Source: an uncultured Prevotellaceae bacterium (lineage in GTDB: Bacteria > Bacteroidota > Bacteroidia > Bacteroidales > Bacteroidaceae). Taken from it: a stretch of DNA of 64,000 bases. The DNA lies in the NCBI GenBank assembly GCA_902789415.1, contig CADAOD010000006.1, positions 32,402 to 96,401 on the forward strand, written 5' to 3'. This document shows, piece by piece, positions 34,753-45,314 of this stretch. The notes beneath the pieces were generated by a model that was not told the origin of the DNA, ran no database searches, and saw only the letters and a program-made list of their open reading frames with translations. How positions within the stretch are numbered: the stretch's first letter is position 1; every line of letters begins with the position of its first letter. Both the position numbers and the translations under genes were made by a program.

Positions 34753-37700
34753 ATGAGTTTCAAAGCAAAGAAAACAGCCTTAGTTGCAGGATTATGCTTT
34801 TTAGGCATGGCTCCTGTACAGCAGGCTTCGGCAGCTACCGAATCAGTAGCTTCCGTACAGCAAACGAAGCAGGCAACCGGTTATGTGGCCGACTCACAGG
34901 GTCCGCTGATTGGTGCCACGGTCATGGAGAAGGGTACTAATAATGGTACCGTTACCGATTTTAACGGCTTCTTCACTCTTAATGTAAAGCCAGGTGCAAC
35001 AATTGTTGTATCTTATGTAGGCTATGTATCGCAGGAAATCAAGGCCGGCGATAACGTAAAAGTTAATCTTAAGGAAGACGGCCACGTTGTAAACGAGGTT
35101 GTTGTTATCGGTTATGGTACTCAGCGTCGTGAGGCCGTTACCGGTTCTGTTGCCAACATTGGTGGTGAGAAACTTAACCAGGTTGCAGCTACCAACGCTG
35201 CTCAGGCTCTGCAGGGTCGTGTAGCTGGTGTATTGATGACTCAGACAGGTTCTAAGCCTGGTGATGAGATGCAGATTCGTATTCGTGGTCAGCGCTCACT
35301 GAGTGCAAGTAACGACCCTCTGATCGTGCTCGATGGTATCCCCTTCATGGGTCAGCTGTCGGATATCAACCCAGCCGACATCAAGTCGATGGATATCCTG
35401 AAGGATGCCTCTGCAACCGCTATCTACGGTTCGCGTGGTGCTAACGGTGTTATCATCATCACAACCGTTAAGGGTGCTCAGGGCACACCTGCTAAGGTTA
35501 CATATAATGGATATGTATCGTTTAAGACGGTGTTCCACAAGTATCCTATGATGGATGGTCCTACGTTCAACAAGTTCCGCCAGTATGCTGGTAAGTACCA
35601 GAACTCACTCGACGAGAGCGAGACAACCAATACCGATTGGCAGGACCTTTATTATAAGACAGGTATTGGTCACAACCACGACCTGAGCGTATCGGGTGGT
35701 ACCAATGGTGGTAGCTATAGCTTTGGCGCAGGTTTCTATCACGATGAGTCGGTTGTTCCTACCGAGGCTTACGACCGTATCTCGGTTCGTGGTAACTTCG
35801 ACCAGAAGGTTGGCGAGTGGTTCCGCTTCGGCTTGAGCACCAACACCAGCTATCGTAAAACTCAGGGTGTAAACAATATGTATGCCGTATTGTGCTCATC
35901 ACCACTGTCAAGTCCTTACGATGCTGATGGCAACCTGAAGCGTTACAACGCACTGCCTGCCGACGACCAGGTAGTTGTTACAAAGGAAACTGTAGAGCGC
36001 GACAAGGATGTATGGTTGAGCGAGAATAAGGGTATTGGTACCTACAACACCCTGTTTGCCGAGGTTAAGTGCCCTTGGATTGAGGGACTTACCTATCGTG
36101 TAAACGTAGGTTTGAACTTCCGCAACTCTAAGAGCGGTAGCTTCACAGGTACTGGTATTAATAATAAGGATGCCAACGCTGTTAACAGCGGTTCGGTTTA
36201 CGAGAACCAGACCCGTAACTGGGCTGTTGAGAACCTGCTCACCTACGACCGCACATTCGCCGAGAAGCACAACCTGAATGTTGTTGCCATGTACTCAGCC
36301 GAGCAGACTACATACGAGCAGAGCGGTGGTTCGGCTCAGGAGATTCCTGCCGACTACTTCCAGTACTATGCACTCGACAAGGCCACTGGTCAGGCTAACC
36401 TGGTAGGTTACAACTACTGGCAGAGCGGTTTGATCTCTTGGATGGGTCGTGTCATGTACTCTTATGATAATAAGTATATGATTTCAGCCGCCCTCCGTTC
36501 AGATGCTTCTTCACGTCTGGCTAAGGGTCATCAGTGGCATACATATCCTGCAGTAAGTGCCGGTTGGAACATCGCTCGCGAGAACTTCATGGAGAACTTC
36601 ACATGGCTCGACAACCTGAAGCTGCGTGTAGGTTATGGTGAGACCTCTAACCAGAGTATCAACCCATATTCTACTCTTGGTGGTCTGGCTATCCGTAACT
36701 ATAACTTCGGTGATGGCACTAACTACAAAGCTGGTTATTATGTAAACTCTCTGCCTAACCCAGAGTTGGGATGGGAGTACTCTAAGACTTGGAACTTCGG
36801 TGTCGACTTCTCATTGTTCAATGGTCGCCTGTCTGGATCGTTCGAGTACTACACTCAGAAGACTAACGATATCCTGCTCGACGTATCTCTGCCTTCAACC
36901 TCAGGTGTAAGCAGCTATACTGGTAACATCGGTAACACCGAGAATAAGGGTTGGGAGTTAACTCTGAATGGTATCATCATCGATAACAAGAATGGTTGGA
37001 ACTGGGAGGCTGGTATTAACCTCTATGCTAACCGCAATAAGCTGACTAAGTTGACTGGAGCTGTAGATGAAAACGGTAATCCTGTTCCCGATAAGGCTAA
37101 CCGCTGGTTCATTGGCTATCCTATCGACGTAATTTACGACTATGAGTACGAGGGGTTGTGGAACCAGAGCGATATCGTAACTGGTCCTGATGGTAAGACT
37201 AACCTCGAGATTCTTGAACCAGGTGGAAACCTTGGTATGATTAAGGTTAAGTACACAGGCGATTATGATGCCAACGGCATGCCTACACGTGCTATTGGCG
37301 AAGCCGATCGTCAGGTTATCAGCATGGAGCCAAAACTGATGGGAGGTTTCAATACCACAGTTGGTTATAAGGGCTTCGACCTCACTGTAATCGGTGCCTT
37401 CCAGATTGGTGGTAAGCTCATCTCTGCTATCCACTCTTCAAGCGGTTACCTGAATATGCTTACTGGTCGTCGTAACAACCTCGATGTTGACTACTGGACT
37501 GAGGAGAACACTGGTGCTAAGTATCCAAAACCCGGTGGCGTTCAGAGCGGTGATAACCCCAAGTACGGTTCTACACTTGGTTACTTCGATGCTGGCTATC
37601 TGAAGATTCGTACCATCACACTTGGTTACAACTTCGACAAGCTGAAGGCTGTGAAGGATCTTGGTATCAGCCGTCTGCGCCTCTATGCTACTGTTCAGAA

Positions 37701-37884
37701 TCCATTCGTTCTCTTCTCACCATTCAACAATGAGAGCGGACTTGATCCAGAGACCAACTCATGGGCTAACCAGAACACAGCTGTAGCTGTAGATGGTTAC
37801 ACAGGCAAGCATAAGATGCCAATCGTAGGTTACAACACACCTGCTACCCGCAATTTCTTGGTTGGTGTTAACGTTACATTCTAA
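34753..37884 (+). CDS. SusC-like TonB-linked outer-membrane transporter (first pair)
   Basis: 1043 residues. Signal peptide to about QQASA; CarboxypepD_reg-like domain (about 38-115, QGPLIGATVMEKGTNNGTV); TonB-box-like NEVVVIGYGTQRREAVTGSV at about 113-132; plug with IRIRGQRSLSASNDPLIVLD and ILKDASATAIYGSRGANGVI; barrel to the terminal F of VGVNVTF. Imports oligosaccharides too large for porins together with the SusD lid encoded 22 nt downstream. Control by the upstream hybrid regulator is expected. Confidence 0.95.
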   Translation: MSFKAKKTALVAGLCFLGMAPVQQASAATESVASVQQTKQATGYVADSQGPLIGATVMEKGTNNGTVTDFNGFFTLNVKPGATIVVSYVGYVSQEIKAGDNVKVNLKEDGHVVNEVVVIGYGTQRREAVTGSVANIGGEKLNQVAATNAAQALQGRVAGVLMTQTGSKPGDEMQIRIRGQRSLSASNDPLIVLDGIPFMGQLSDINPADIKSMDILKDASATAIYGSRGANGVIIITTVKGAQGTPAKVTYNGYVSFKTVFHKYPMMDGPTFNKFRQYAGKYQNSLDESETTNTDWQDLYYKTGIGHNHDLSVSGGTNGGSYSFGAGFYHDESVVPTEAYDRISVRGNFDQKVGEWFRFGLSTNTSYRKTQGVNNMYAVLCSSPLSSPYDADGNLKRYNALPADDQVVVTKETVERDKDVWLSENKGIGTYNTLFAEVKCPWIEGLTYRVNVGLNFRNSKSGSFTGTGINNKDANAVNSGSVYENQTRNWAVENLLTYDRTFAEKHNLNVVAMYSAEQTTYEQSGGSAQEIPADYFQYYALDKATGQANLVGYNYWQSGLISWMGRVMYSYDNKYMISAALRSDASSRLAKGHQWHTYPAVSAGWNIARENFMENFTWLDNLKLRVGYGETSNQSINPYSTLGGLAIRNYNFGDGTNYKAGYYVNSLPNPELGWEYSKTWNFGVDFSLFNGRLSGSFEYYTQKTNDILLDVSLPSTSGVSSYTGNIGNTENKGWELTLNGIIIDNKNGWNWEAGINLYANRNKLTKLTGAVDENGNPVPDKANRWFIGYPIDVIYDYEYEGLWNQSDIVTGPDGKTNLEILEPGGNLGMIKVKYTGDYDANGMPTRAIGEADRQVISMEPKLMGGFNTTVGYKGFDLTVIGAFQIGGKLISAIHSSSGYLNMLTGRRNNLDVDYWTEENTGAKYPKPGGVQSGDNPKYGSTLGYFDAGYLKIRTITLGYNFDKLKAVKDLGISRLRLYATVQNPFVLFSPFNNESGLDPETNSWANQNTAVAVDGYTGKHKMPIVGYNTPATRNFLVGVNVTF

Positions 37885-37906
37885 CAACATTAAAGAATTA
37901 ATAATT

Positions 37907-39907
37907 ATGAAAACTAAAAGTATAAAATATATTCTTGCTGCGGGCTTGGTGTGCTGTGGTCTTTCTACAACATTTACCTCTTGTGGCGATGTGCTCGACG
38001 AGCAGCCTCGCAGCCAGTTCGACCCAACATTCTTCACTACGAAGGCTGGTATTGAGGGCGGTCTGACCTCGCTGTATGCTCACCTGCGCTATTTCTATGG
38101 CAACGGTTATTATCTGAACACCCTCGAGACTGGTACTGATGAGTATACCTACGCACAGAGTGCCGATGGTAACTTTAAGGACGCCGACCTCTCTGGTGTT
38201 GGTCAGATGGTTTCAACCAATAGTATTGCTGGTGGTTGCTGGGGAACGGCATTTGCTAATATCAATACCGCCAGTGGTATTATCGAGAATGGTGCCGCTG
38301 CTGGTATCGACGATGCTCTGCTGGCCGAGGCTCACTTCTTCCGTGCATTCGACTACTTTATTTTGGTGCAGACCTACGGTGGTGTGCCCCTCGACTTGGG
38401 TGCTGGCGAACTGAAGTTCAACACTTCTACCGTTCGTACCTCTGTACGTAACACCGTTCCTGAGGTTTATGCTGCTATCTTTAAAGATCTTGAAACAGCT
38501 GTTGCTAACTTGCCCGAGAACCCACGTCTCACAGGTACAGCTACCAAGAACCTGGCTCGTTTGTATCTCTCTAAGGCTTATCTTACCTACGCTTGGTGGT
38601 TGGAGAATCCTAACAACATTCCAACCTATCCTGAGTGCAGCCGTGATGCCAGCCAGGCTAACAGCTACTTCCAGAAGGCTTACGACACAGCTATGGCTGC
38701 CATCAACAATCCTGGCCCATACGCTCTGCAGCCAACCTTCTACGATGTTAACGTAGCTACCAACGACCGTAACTCTGAGATTATGCTCTACGCTGATCAC
38801 GACGAGGACGAGAAGTATGGTAACGGCGGTGCTGGTTACGGTTGGGGTAGCGGTGGCTCGCCTGAGAACTTTGCTTACTGGATGGAGACCTGGAACTACA
38901 CCGAGATGACAGCTAAAGCTGCTTCGGGTGCTGTTATCAACCCAATTCAGCGTGAGGCTGTTCAGGCCCTCGGTCGTCCTTGGACTCGTATGGCTCCTAT
39001 CGCCGACAACTTCTTGGAAGGTGGTGTATGGGAAGATGCTGTTAAGGCTATCGACTCTCGTTACGATGCAACCTTCACCCTGCGTTATCACACCAACTGG
39101 CAGAAGAGTGGTAACACTGAGCCTTATGTATTAGGTGGAAATGGCGAGAAGGTTTATCCTAACGATGTATACTTCAGCTGGGTTCCAGAAAGTGAGGACA
39201 GCAAAATCGGCAACTATGACAAGAATGGTGTTTCTGATCAGCCAGGTATCGATTTTGGATTGCCTAAGGGAGCTGATGGTAAGCTTGGTTTCGGTGAGAT
39301 GGCCGGTCGCCCCGACTTTGTGCTGGCTGTGAACCATATTAGCCGTAAGAAGTACCCCATCAACTGGAAGTTGGGTATCTATCGTACCGATAACAATGGC
39401 GGTCTGGGTTCGAAGGTTAATGGTGGTAGCCCACGTCCTTGGAACATCGCTAAGTTCTCTGAGTTCTATCTGATTGGTGCTGAGGCTGCTGTTAAGCTTG
39501 GTAAGCAGGCCGATGCTAAGACTCTGGTTAACGTGCTCCGTGCTCGTGCCGGTAAGCAGACATTCAGTCAGAACGACAATGTAGCTGTATCTGTTGATAA
39601 GAGCGCCGAAATGGTAGCTGCAACACCTGCTACTATCACTATCGACTTTATCCTTGATGAGCGTAGCCGTGAGTTCTGGGGTGAGGGATACCGTTGGTTC
39701 GATCTCGTTCGTACCCAGAAGTGGGCCGAGCGTGCAAGTACCTACCGTATTGCTGATGTTGGTTACTTAACCAATGATCTGAAGACATTCAAGCGCGATA
39801 TTCCTGCAGGTTACTACATCCGTCCAATCCCACAGGATCAGATTGATGGATTGATTATGTCGAAGGAGGAGAAGGACGCTTACCAGAATCCCGCATATCG
39901 TAATTAA
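37907..39907 (+). CDS. SusD-like glycan-binding lipoprotein (first pair)
   Basis: 666 residues from MKTKSIKYILAAG (37907); the longer frame overlaps susC1. Lipobox at TFTSCGDVLDEQP. The SusD N-terminal TPR-like region includes LAEAHFFRAFDYFILVQTYG, and the C-terminal RagB/SusD part ends with FILDERSREFWGEGYRWFDL and GYYIRPIPQDQID. Surface-exposed lid of the SusC transporter. No glycoside hydrolase follows on this strand; a strong terminator does. Confidence 0.95.
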   Translation: MKTKSIKYILAAGLVCCGLSTTFTSCGDVLDEQPRSQFDPTFFTTKAGIEGGLTSLYAHLRYFYGNGYYLNTLETGTDEYTYAQSADGNFKDADLSGVGQMVSTNSIAGGCWGTAFANINTASGIIENGAAAGIDDALLAEAHFFRAFDYFILVQTYGGVPLDLGAGELKFNTSTVRTSVRNTVPEVYAAIFKDLETAVANLPENPRLTGTATKNLARLYLSKAYLTYAWWLENPNNIPTYPECSRDASQANSYFQKAYDTAMAAINNPGPYALQPTFYDVNVATNDRNSEIMLYADHDEDEKYGNGGAGYGWGSGGSPENFAYWMETWNYTEMTAKAASGAVINPIQREAVQALGRPWTRMAPIADNFLEGGVWEDAVKAIDSRYDATFTLRYHTNWQKSGNTEPYVLGGNGEKVYPNDVYFSWVPESEDSKIGNYDKNGVSDQPGIDFGLPKGADGKLGFGEMAGRPDFVLAVNHISRKKYPINWKLGIYRTDNNGGLGSKVNGGSPRPWNIAKFSEFYLIGAEAAVKLGKQADAKTLVNVLRARAGKQTFSQNDNVAVSVDKSAEMVAATPATITIDFILDERSREFWGEGYRWFDLVRTQKWAERASTYRIADVGYLTNDLKTFKRDIPAGYYIRPIPQDQIDGLIMSKEEKDAYQNPAYRN

Positions 39908-39934
39908 TTAGTTAGATAAACATTCTTTTACCAG

Positions 39935-39972
39935 CACGGGTCGCCCAAATTAGGACGACCCGTGTATTTTTT
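39935..39972 (+). terminator. terminator of the susC1-susD1 transcript
   Basis: CACGGGTCG (39935-39943) and CGACCCGTG (39956-39964) form a 9-bp stem, followed by TATTTTTTATG. Lies between convergent susD1 and the DUF2264 gene. Confidence 0.88.
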
Positions 39973-39995
39973 ATGTTTTCCGCGTGTGGGAATTA

Positions 39996-41258
39996 TTACC
40001 ACTTATCGTGCGTGCGGATATCATCACCCCAGCGGTGATCCTTGGGGAACTTCTGTCCGTTCCAGGCTTTTACCTGTGTCCAAGGCTCAGCAGCATCGGT
40101 CCAGAAAGGATGATCGGCTGGCAAACCAAGTGGCATAAAGCTCAAGCTGGTGAGATAAAGCGAACCGTTGTTAGTGTACCAGTCGGCAACTTCGGGCTGA
40201 TGACCACAGAAACCGATAGTGAGATAACCGGCATCGTTAAAATTCTGCTGATAGTCGAACATACGGTGATGCACCTTGGTAAGGGCAGCGCGAACCTGTC
40301 CGTTGCTCAGTTCCTTAGGCAGCTTCTGATACCAGGCTATCAAAGCCAACGTCTGCATAGCGGCAGTACGATAGGGGATAGAGCGGCCAATTACAGGGAA
40401 AGTGCCCTCAGGCGAGATGAATCGCTCCAGGATGATGGCGTACTTCTGTGCACGCTTCAGGGCGCGATCGTAGTACTTCTGATAGTCCAAACGGGTGTTT
40501 GCCTTAGCATCTACCATAGCCTGCAGAGTCTCCAGATACATCGCATGGAATACGTAGCTGCTGTAGTAATCGAAAGCAAACACAGGACCATCGGCATACC
40601 AGCCATCGCCCACATACCACTCTTCAACCTTACGGCAAGCGGTGTTTACTCTGAACTCATCGTACTGAGCACCAGCCTTAGCCAGCAAGCTCTCGATGGT
40701 TGATGAGAACAGGAACCAGTTGGTGTAGGGTGGGTCGATCTTTCTTAAGGCCTGAAACTCCTTGATGTAACGCTGCTTGGTTACCTCGTCCAATGGCTTC
40801 CACAGGGCATCCCAGGCGCGCAGGAACGATTCGGCGATATAAGCGGCATCTACCAGGTTCTGTCCGGCCTTACCCCAGCACAGATAGTCGGGCGAAGCAG
40901 GATCAACAGCGTTCTTATACGAGGCCAATGCCCACTCGCGTAACTGGTGGCGCTGCAGCCCCTCAGCGGTATTGTCGTCGGGCAGAGCGAGCCACGGGGC
41001 CATACCTGCCATCAGGCGTCCGAAGGTTTCCATATAAACCACGCTTTTATCGCGATTATCGAACGAGGGCGAGAATTCCGTCTTCATGTTCTTCTGCAGT
41101 TCGCCCTTGGCCATGTTCTCCAGTACGGGCTGAGCCATCCTGTAGGCTAACGAGCACCAGTACTGACGGTCGGTCTGCACGGTAGTCTTTGTCTTTTTGG
41201 CTTGTGTTGGTACAATCAGCATCAAGGCTAATACCAACAAGGTTGTTGTTCTTTTCAT
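39996..41258 (-). CDS. exported DUF2264 protein (probable GH154-like glycoside hydrolase)
   Basis: 420 residues with a signal peptide (MKRTTTLLVLALMLIVPTQA). The sequence FGRLMAGMAPWLALPDDNT, TNWFLFSSTIE, VGDGWYADGPVFAFDYYSSY and GTFPVIGRSIPYR is DUF2264. From memory, some members of this (alpha/alpha)6 family are uronidases classed as GH154; substrate here is not shown. Last gene of a four-gene cluster joined by 4-nt stop/start overlaps, with GH105, a heparinase-like protein and DUF4861. Confidence 0.83.
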   Translation of the reverse strand: MKRTTTLLVLALMLIVPTQAKKTKTTVQTDRQYWCSLAYRMAQPVLENMAKGELQKNMKTEFSPSFDNRDKSVVYMETFGRLMAGMAPWLALPDDNTAEGLQRHQLREWALASYKNAVDPASPDYLCWGKAGQNLVDAAYIAESFLRAWDALWKPLDEVTKQRYIKEFQALRKIDPPYTNWFLFSSTIESLLAKAGAQYDEFRVNTACRKVEEWYVGDGWYADGPVFAFDYYSSYVFHAMYLETLQAMVDAKANTRLDYQKYYDRALKRAQKYAIILERFISPEGTFPVIGRSIPYRTAAMQTLALIAWYQKLPKELSNGQVRAALTKVHHRMFDYQQNFNDAGYLTIGFCGHQPEVADWYTNNGSLYLTSLSFMPLGLPADHPFWTDAAEPWTQVKAWNGQKFPKDHRWGDDIRTHDKW

Positions 41259-42433
41259 TTGATGTCTGTTATTAATGGGTTCTTAATGTTGTTCAGATAA
41301 TTATTGGCCAACAGCTGCCACTCGGCCATTGTCTTTACGTCGTTACAGCTCCAGGCTGAGCCAAAGTAATAGGTATAGGGCTTGCCGTTGTATTTGTTCA
41401 CGATGCCTAAAGCGTGGGTTTTATTGCCGTTTAGCTTGGTGGTTTTATCCACGCCGTTGGGGAACAAGGTGCCCACGTAAATCTGCGACTGGTTTACTTT
41501 TGGGTTATCGGTAGGGTCGGCATACAGCACATAGTCTTTGCCTAATGCTAGCTCGCCCTCGCCATTCAGCACCATGCCCGATGCCCACGCTGCCGATTGT
41601 TTCATATCGTCGTACCATACGGTTATCTTGTTATAATGCGAACCACGGTCCAGACTCACCAGGCGGTGTTCTGTTACACCATCGCCATTGGGATGATAGG
41701 TCAGTTCTACGGTGAAACGTATCGGACCGTTGTCCAATATCTTATAGTCCTTAAAGCAATAAGGATATACCAGTTCGCCATTCTTCATCAGCGCTGGGGC
41801 GCCACAACCTAAACTGGGACCAACCGAATATACATCCATTCCTTCGCCATGGTCGTGGTGGAACGATGTGGCCAGATATATCTCGTTAGCCTCCTTGGGT
41901 TTGCCTGCACGTTTCAGCGAGTCACGCTGTCCCACGCCCCACAGGTGCATCTTATATCGTTTCTCTAATACCAGTTCCGGGGTGCTTTTGGTCCATACGT
42001 CGGTACCGAACGATTTCTCGCCGCTACGCTGCAGGGCAGGACCGTACATGCGATAGATGCCCAGATCGTTTTCCCAGGTCATATCATCGGCACGTTCGGG
42101 GAACAGTCGGCCATAAACATACGATTTCATCGGTTCTGGCTGACCTTTCTCGATGGTGAATACAGCCTTGCTGTGGGGCTGAAGCGATACGTACACCAGC
42201 AGCTTGCCATCGTACGATAGCTGGTAGGCTTGCTCCTGACCGAATCCATTCTTTATCACGAATGCCTCGTTGGCTTTCAGTCCTAATTGCTTATAAACTG
42301 CTTGTAAGTTGGTTTCTACCACCTCCTGTCGTTGGCGGTCGGTAGGGTTGGTTACTGTGAGGGTTGTTTGCTGGGCACTAACCCGTGTGGTTAGTGCAGC
42401 CAGCAAAACTATAGTAAGTAGTAGTCTAATCAT
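41255..42433 (-). CDS. exported DUF4861 protein
   Basis: 392 residues; signal peptide MIRLLLTIVLLAALTTRVSA. DUF4861 signatures WENDLGIYRMYGPAL, TSFHHDHGEGMDVYSVGPS and GCGAPALMKNGELVYPYCF. The family accompanies pectin-type PULs and is built like a beta-sandwich sugar-processing enzyme, though no activity is established by sequence. Overlaps both neighbours by 4 nt, which implies translational coupling. Confidence 0.85.
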   Translation of the reverse strand: MIRLLLTIVLLAALTTRVSAQQTTLTVTNPTDRQRQEVVETNLQAVYKQLGLKANEAFVIKNGFGQEQAYQLSYDGKLLVYVSLQPHSKAVFTIEKGQPEPMKSYVYGRLFPERADDMTWENDLGIYRMYGPALQRSGEKSFGTDVWTKSTPELVLEKRYKMHLWGVGQRDSLKRAGKPKEANEIYLATSFHHDHGEGMDVYSVGPSLGCGAPALMKNGELVYPYCFKDYKILDNGPIRFTVELTYHPNGDGVTEHRLVSLDRGSHYNKITVWYDDMKQSAAWASGMVLNGEGELALGKDYVLYADPTDNPKVNQSQIYVGTLFPNGVDKTTKLNGNKTHALGIVNKYNGKPYTYYFGSAWSCNDVKTMAEWQLLANNYLNNIKNPLITDIK

Positions 42434-44175
42434 TTGATACTATATTTGATTTGTTGCTTAGTTTTTGCCGATTTCACCGTTAAAACGATGCGGTACATCT
42501 CCTGTCCCCACATGCCCTGCAGCAGCGGGTCGAGTTGGTTACTGATATCCTCGATAGTAGCCTCCAACTGGTTGGTGTTGTAGCTGATGTGCTTCAGCGC
42601 ATCGCGGTTGGTGGTCATCAGCATCAATCGGGTAGGAGCTTTGTAATCGCTCAACTCAAAATTCTCGGTTACCGATATGCCCGATTTGGTGGCAGTAACG
42701 GTGCGTTTCCACGATTTTACCGCAGCCTTCTTGGGATAGGCACCAGCAATGTCGAGTGTCAGCTTTCCGTTCTGGTGACTTACCACCTTGGCGCCGAACG
42801 CCTTTCCGTCCTGCTGGTCGGTTCCGTTAATCTGTGGCAGATTATGATAGCCCGACTGCATGGTCCATATCTCGTAACGGCTGTTGCTGAAGGTCTTGGC
42901 GGTATATTCGCCCACGCCTGGATCAATCAGCAATGGTTCGCCATCTACATATACTAAGAATGAGCCTACGTCGTTGTGATTGTGGCTCTCGCCGTTATGT
43001 CCGCCCTTAAAGGCCGTAAAATGGCCACCACGGCGCGCAGTCATAATCTGTAGGTTAGGTAACCACGCATCCTTAATGAGTGGCTCCTGAGGCTTTTCTG
43101 CGATGAAATCGCGAATATTTCGTAAGAAGAACAGTTCGCGACCCAGTGTTGGGAAGTTGCCGCTCTTATCGTAAAGCTTGGCAGGCTGGGTCAGCACTTG
43201 CTTGGTTCGTCCTAAGTAAGCACCAAACTCGCGCATGGTTTTATCGTTCAGCCAATGACCGAATGGATACACGATGTTTACCTGTTGCACAGCCTTGTTC
43301 TCGTGTGCATCGGCAAAGTTCACGCAGTAGTCATGCCCGATATAGGTTTTGTAGCTGTAAGCGGCCATTTCCCTGATTTTATCGGCCTGCGCATCAAAGT
43401 GTGAGGCATCGGGTAGCAATCTCAGTACCTCGAACATCGAGGCTGCGGCGCGGTCCCAATAGCCAGGACCTTCATCGCAACCGCCATCCTCGGGATAGGC
43501 GTCGATAAACGCATGGGTGGCCTTTTCTATTTGGGCGATGGCTTCGGCTTTGCGGGCTTCGTTCTTCTCGCATATCAGCACACAGGCCAGCCAGTTGCTG
43601 CAAATCCATGGGTTCCAGTTCATGCCCGCCGTCTTCCACCAGTAGTTGTTGGCTACGGCAGGTTTCAGGATACGCTGTTCAACCTCTCGGTCGATACGTT
43701 GACAGATGTCGGGCGAGAAAGTATCCAACTGCTTCTCCAGCATGTAGCGGGTCCATGCAATCAAACTGGCTGTTTCTGCATTAAACAAGTCAACCTCCTG
43801 TATCTCCCGTAGGGGGATGCGTTTGCCGTAATGGGCAGGTATGCCCCACCAGGTTTCTTCGCAAAAACTACCGATTCCATCGATGATGTCGTTCATAAAC
43901 CTTCCCTTGCCTTCTACAATCTCTGCCATCACAAGGGCTGCCAGATGGCGGCGCTTCTCAAAACAGATTCCCTCGTAGTTTACGCGGTTACCGGTTATCT
44001 TGTTCTCTGCAAAAACAGTCCAGGGTAAAGCCGTCCATGCTTTACCCAGATACTGTTCACCATAGGCGGTGTAGCTCTGCTTCATCTCTTGTGGGATGGA
44101 GTCGCGCCAGAAGGCATCCTCAGCCTGCGGTAACAGGTTGGCTATACCGAGTGCTATTGTTAATAACAGATTCAT
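42430..44175 (-). CDS. heparinase II/III-like polysaccharide lyase
   Basis: 581 residues; N-terminal signal (MNLLLTIALGIANLLPQA), then an (alpha/alpha) toroid to about residue 330 (NYWWKTAGMNWNPWICSNWL, ALVMAEIVEG) and a C-terminal beta-sandwich with NGESHNHNDVGSFLVYVDG and PLLIDPGVGEY. The asparagine-histidine rich NHND motif and the tyrosine in GEYTAK fit the lyase centre of this superfamily, which cleaves uronic-acid polymers by beta-elimination. The unsaturated ends produced would be substrate for the neighbouring GH105. PL family number not determinable here. Confidence 0.85.
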   Translation of the reverse strand: MNLLLTIALGIANLLPQAEDAFWRDSIPQEMKQSYTAYGEQYLGKAWTALPWTVFAENKITGNRVNYEGICFEKRRHLAALVMAEIVEGKGRFMNDIIDGIGSFCEETWWGIPAHYGKRIPLREIQEVDLFNAETASLIAWTRYMLEKQLDTFSPDICQRIDREVEQRILKPAVANNYWWKTAGMNWNPWICSNWLACVLICEKNEARKAEAIAQIEKATHAFIDAYPEDGGCDEGPGYWDRAAASMFEVLRLLPDASHFDAQADKIREMAAYSYKTYIGHDYCVNFADAHENKAVQQVNIVYPFGHWLNDKTMREFGAYLGRTKQVLTQPAKLYDKSGNFPTLGRELFFLRNIRDFIAEKPQEPLIKDAWLPNLQIMTARRGGHFTAFKGGHNGESHNHNDVGSFLVYVDGEPLLIDPGVGEYTAKTFSNSRYEIWTMQSGYHNLPQINGTDQQDGKAFGAKVVSHQNGKLTLDIAGAYPKKAAVKSWKRTVTATKSGISVTENFELSDYKAPTRLMLMTTNRDALKHISYNTNQLEATIEDISNQLDPLLQGMWGQEMYRIVLTVKSAKTKQQIKYSIK

Positions 44176-45287
44176 CGGCCTATGTATTTCACGTATTCAC
44201 ATGCGGCCAGCAGGAAGGCGCCAACACCGAAGTTGGCCTGCGAGTTGGCATCAACAGTCTGTCCGGGAATAGCACGCTCGCCAATGGGCTGTACGTAACC
44301 CACCTTACCGTCCTTCTGCAGGGCGATGGTGGTGAGATAGTTCCATGCTTTATCGATGGTGGGTGCAAACTCCTTCTTCGACAGATAACCGTGATTAACG
44401 CCCCACAACAGGCCGTAGCAGAAGAAGGCTGTACCGCTGGTTTCATAGCCAGGAGCCTGCTCTGGGTCCATCATCGAACGGGTCCAGTGGCCCTGTGGCT
44501 GCTGCAATTTCTTCACACCGCGTGCCAGGTTCACGTACTTCTCTACAAAGAACGGCTGACGGACGTAAGACTCGGGCATATCCTGCAGTACCTTGGCCAG
44601 TCCGGCCAGCACCCAACCATCGCCACGTGCCCAGAAATCCTTCTTGCCATTGGCGGTTTTGTGATTGGGGTAGATGTATTTGCCATCGCGGAAGTACAGT
44701 CCAGTCTCCTTGTCGAGCATGATACTGTCGCTGTAGCAGATGTTTTCGTAGAGTTTACGCAGATATTTGGTATCGCCAGTAAGTTTGTACATCTTAGTGA
44801 GTGCGGGCATTACCATGTAGAGTGCATCGGCCCACCACCAGTAGTCGTTGGCTTTCGAGTCGGCCTCATAGCCCATCACCTCCTTGGCGCGTGCTATCTT
44901 CTTCTCGTCGGGTTGCAGGTTATACAAGTCGATGTACGTCTGGAAGCAGATCTGCCAGTCGCCAAACAGTACATAGTCCTGTCCCTCACCGTAGTTCTTA
45001 TATTTCCAGTTGACTGGGTTGGGTTCGGTGGCACCTTTCCACTGGTTGTGTTCCGCCCAGCGAATACTGTAGTCAAGCATCTGCTCATCCTGCAGCAACT
45101 TGTACACCTCCATATTACCTGTATGGTAGGCGGCGTTGTCCCAGAAAGAGCGCACCTCGGCCGGATTATTGGTCTGCCAGTAGGTGTTAACCAAGCGTAT
45201 CATGTCCTTTACCTCATCGGTAGTCCATCGCTTGGCCTGAACCATCATGGCGCTCATCAAACATGCCAATAATAATAGTTTTCTCAT
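44172..45287 (-). CDS. GH105 unsaturated rhamnogalacturonyl hydrolase
   Basis: 371 residues with signal peptide (MRKLLLLACLMSAMMVQA). The (alpha/alpha)6-barrel shows SKANDYWWWADALYMVMPAL with the catalytic Asp, FWARGDGWVLAGLAKVLQ and SGTAFFCYGLLWGVN, all GH105/YteR features. It hydrates and removes the 4,5-unsaturated uronic acid left by lyases. First gene of the four-gene overlap cluster, 112 nt after susD2 with a hairpin between them. Confidence 0.9.
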   Translation of the reverse strand: MRKLLLLACLMSAMMVQAKRWTTDEVKDMIRLVNTYWQTNNPAEVRSFWDNAAYHTGNMEVYKLLQDEQMLDYSIRWAEHNQWKGATEPNPVNWKYKNYGEGQDYVLFGDWQICFQTYIDLYNLQPDEKKIARAKEVMGYEADSKANDYWWWADALYMVMPALTKMYKLTGDTKYLRKLYENICYSDSIMLDKETGLYFRDGKYIYPNHKTANGKKDFWARGDGWVLAGLAKVLQDMPESYVRQPFFVEKYVNLARGVKKLQQPQGHWTRSMMDPEQAPGYETSGTAFFCYGLLWGVNHGYLSKKEFAPTIDKAWNYLTTIALQKDGKVGYVQPIGERAIPGQTVDANSQANFGVGAFLLAACEYVKYIGR

Positions 45288-45314
45288 ACCGTTCGTTTGT
45301 TTGGTTTGTTTTAA

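Noticed and set aside
44037-45272. 411-codon plus-strand frame opposite GH105
   Set aside because: Almost completely antisense to the GH105 gene, whose signal peptide and catalytic motifs are clear.
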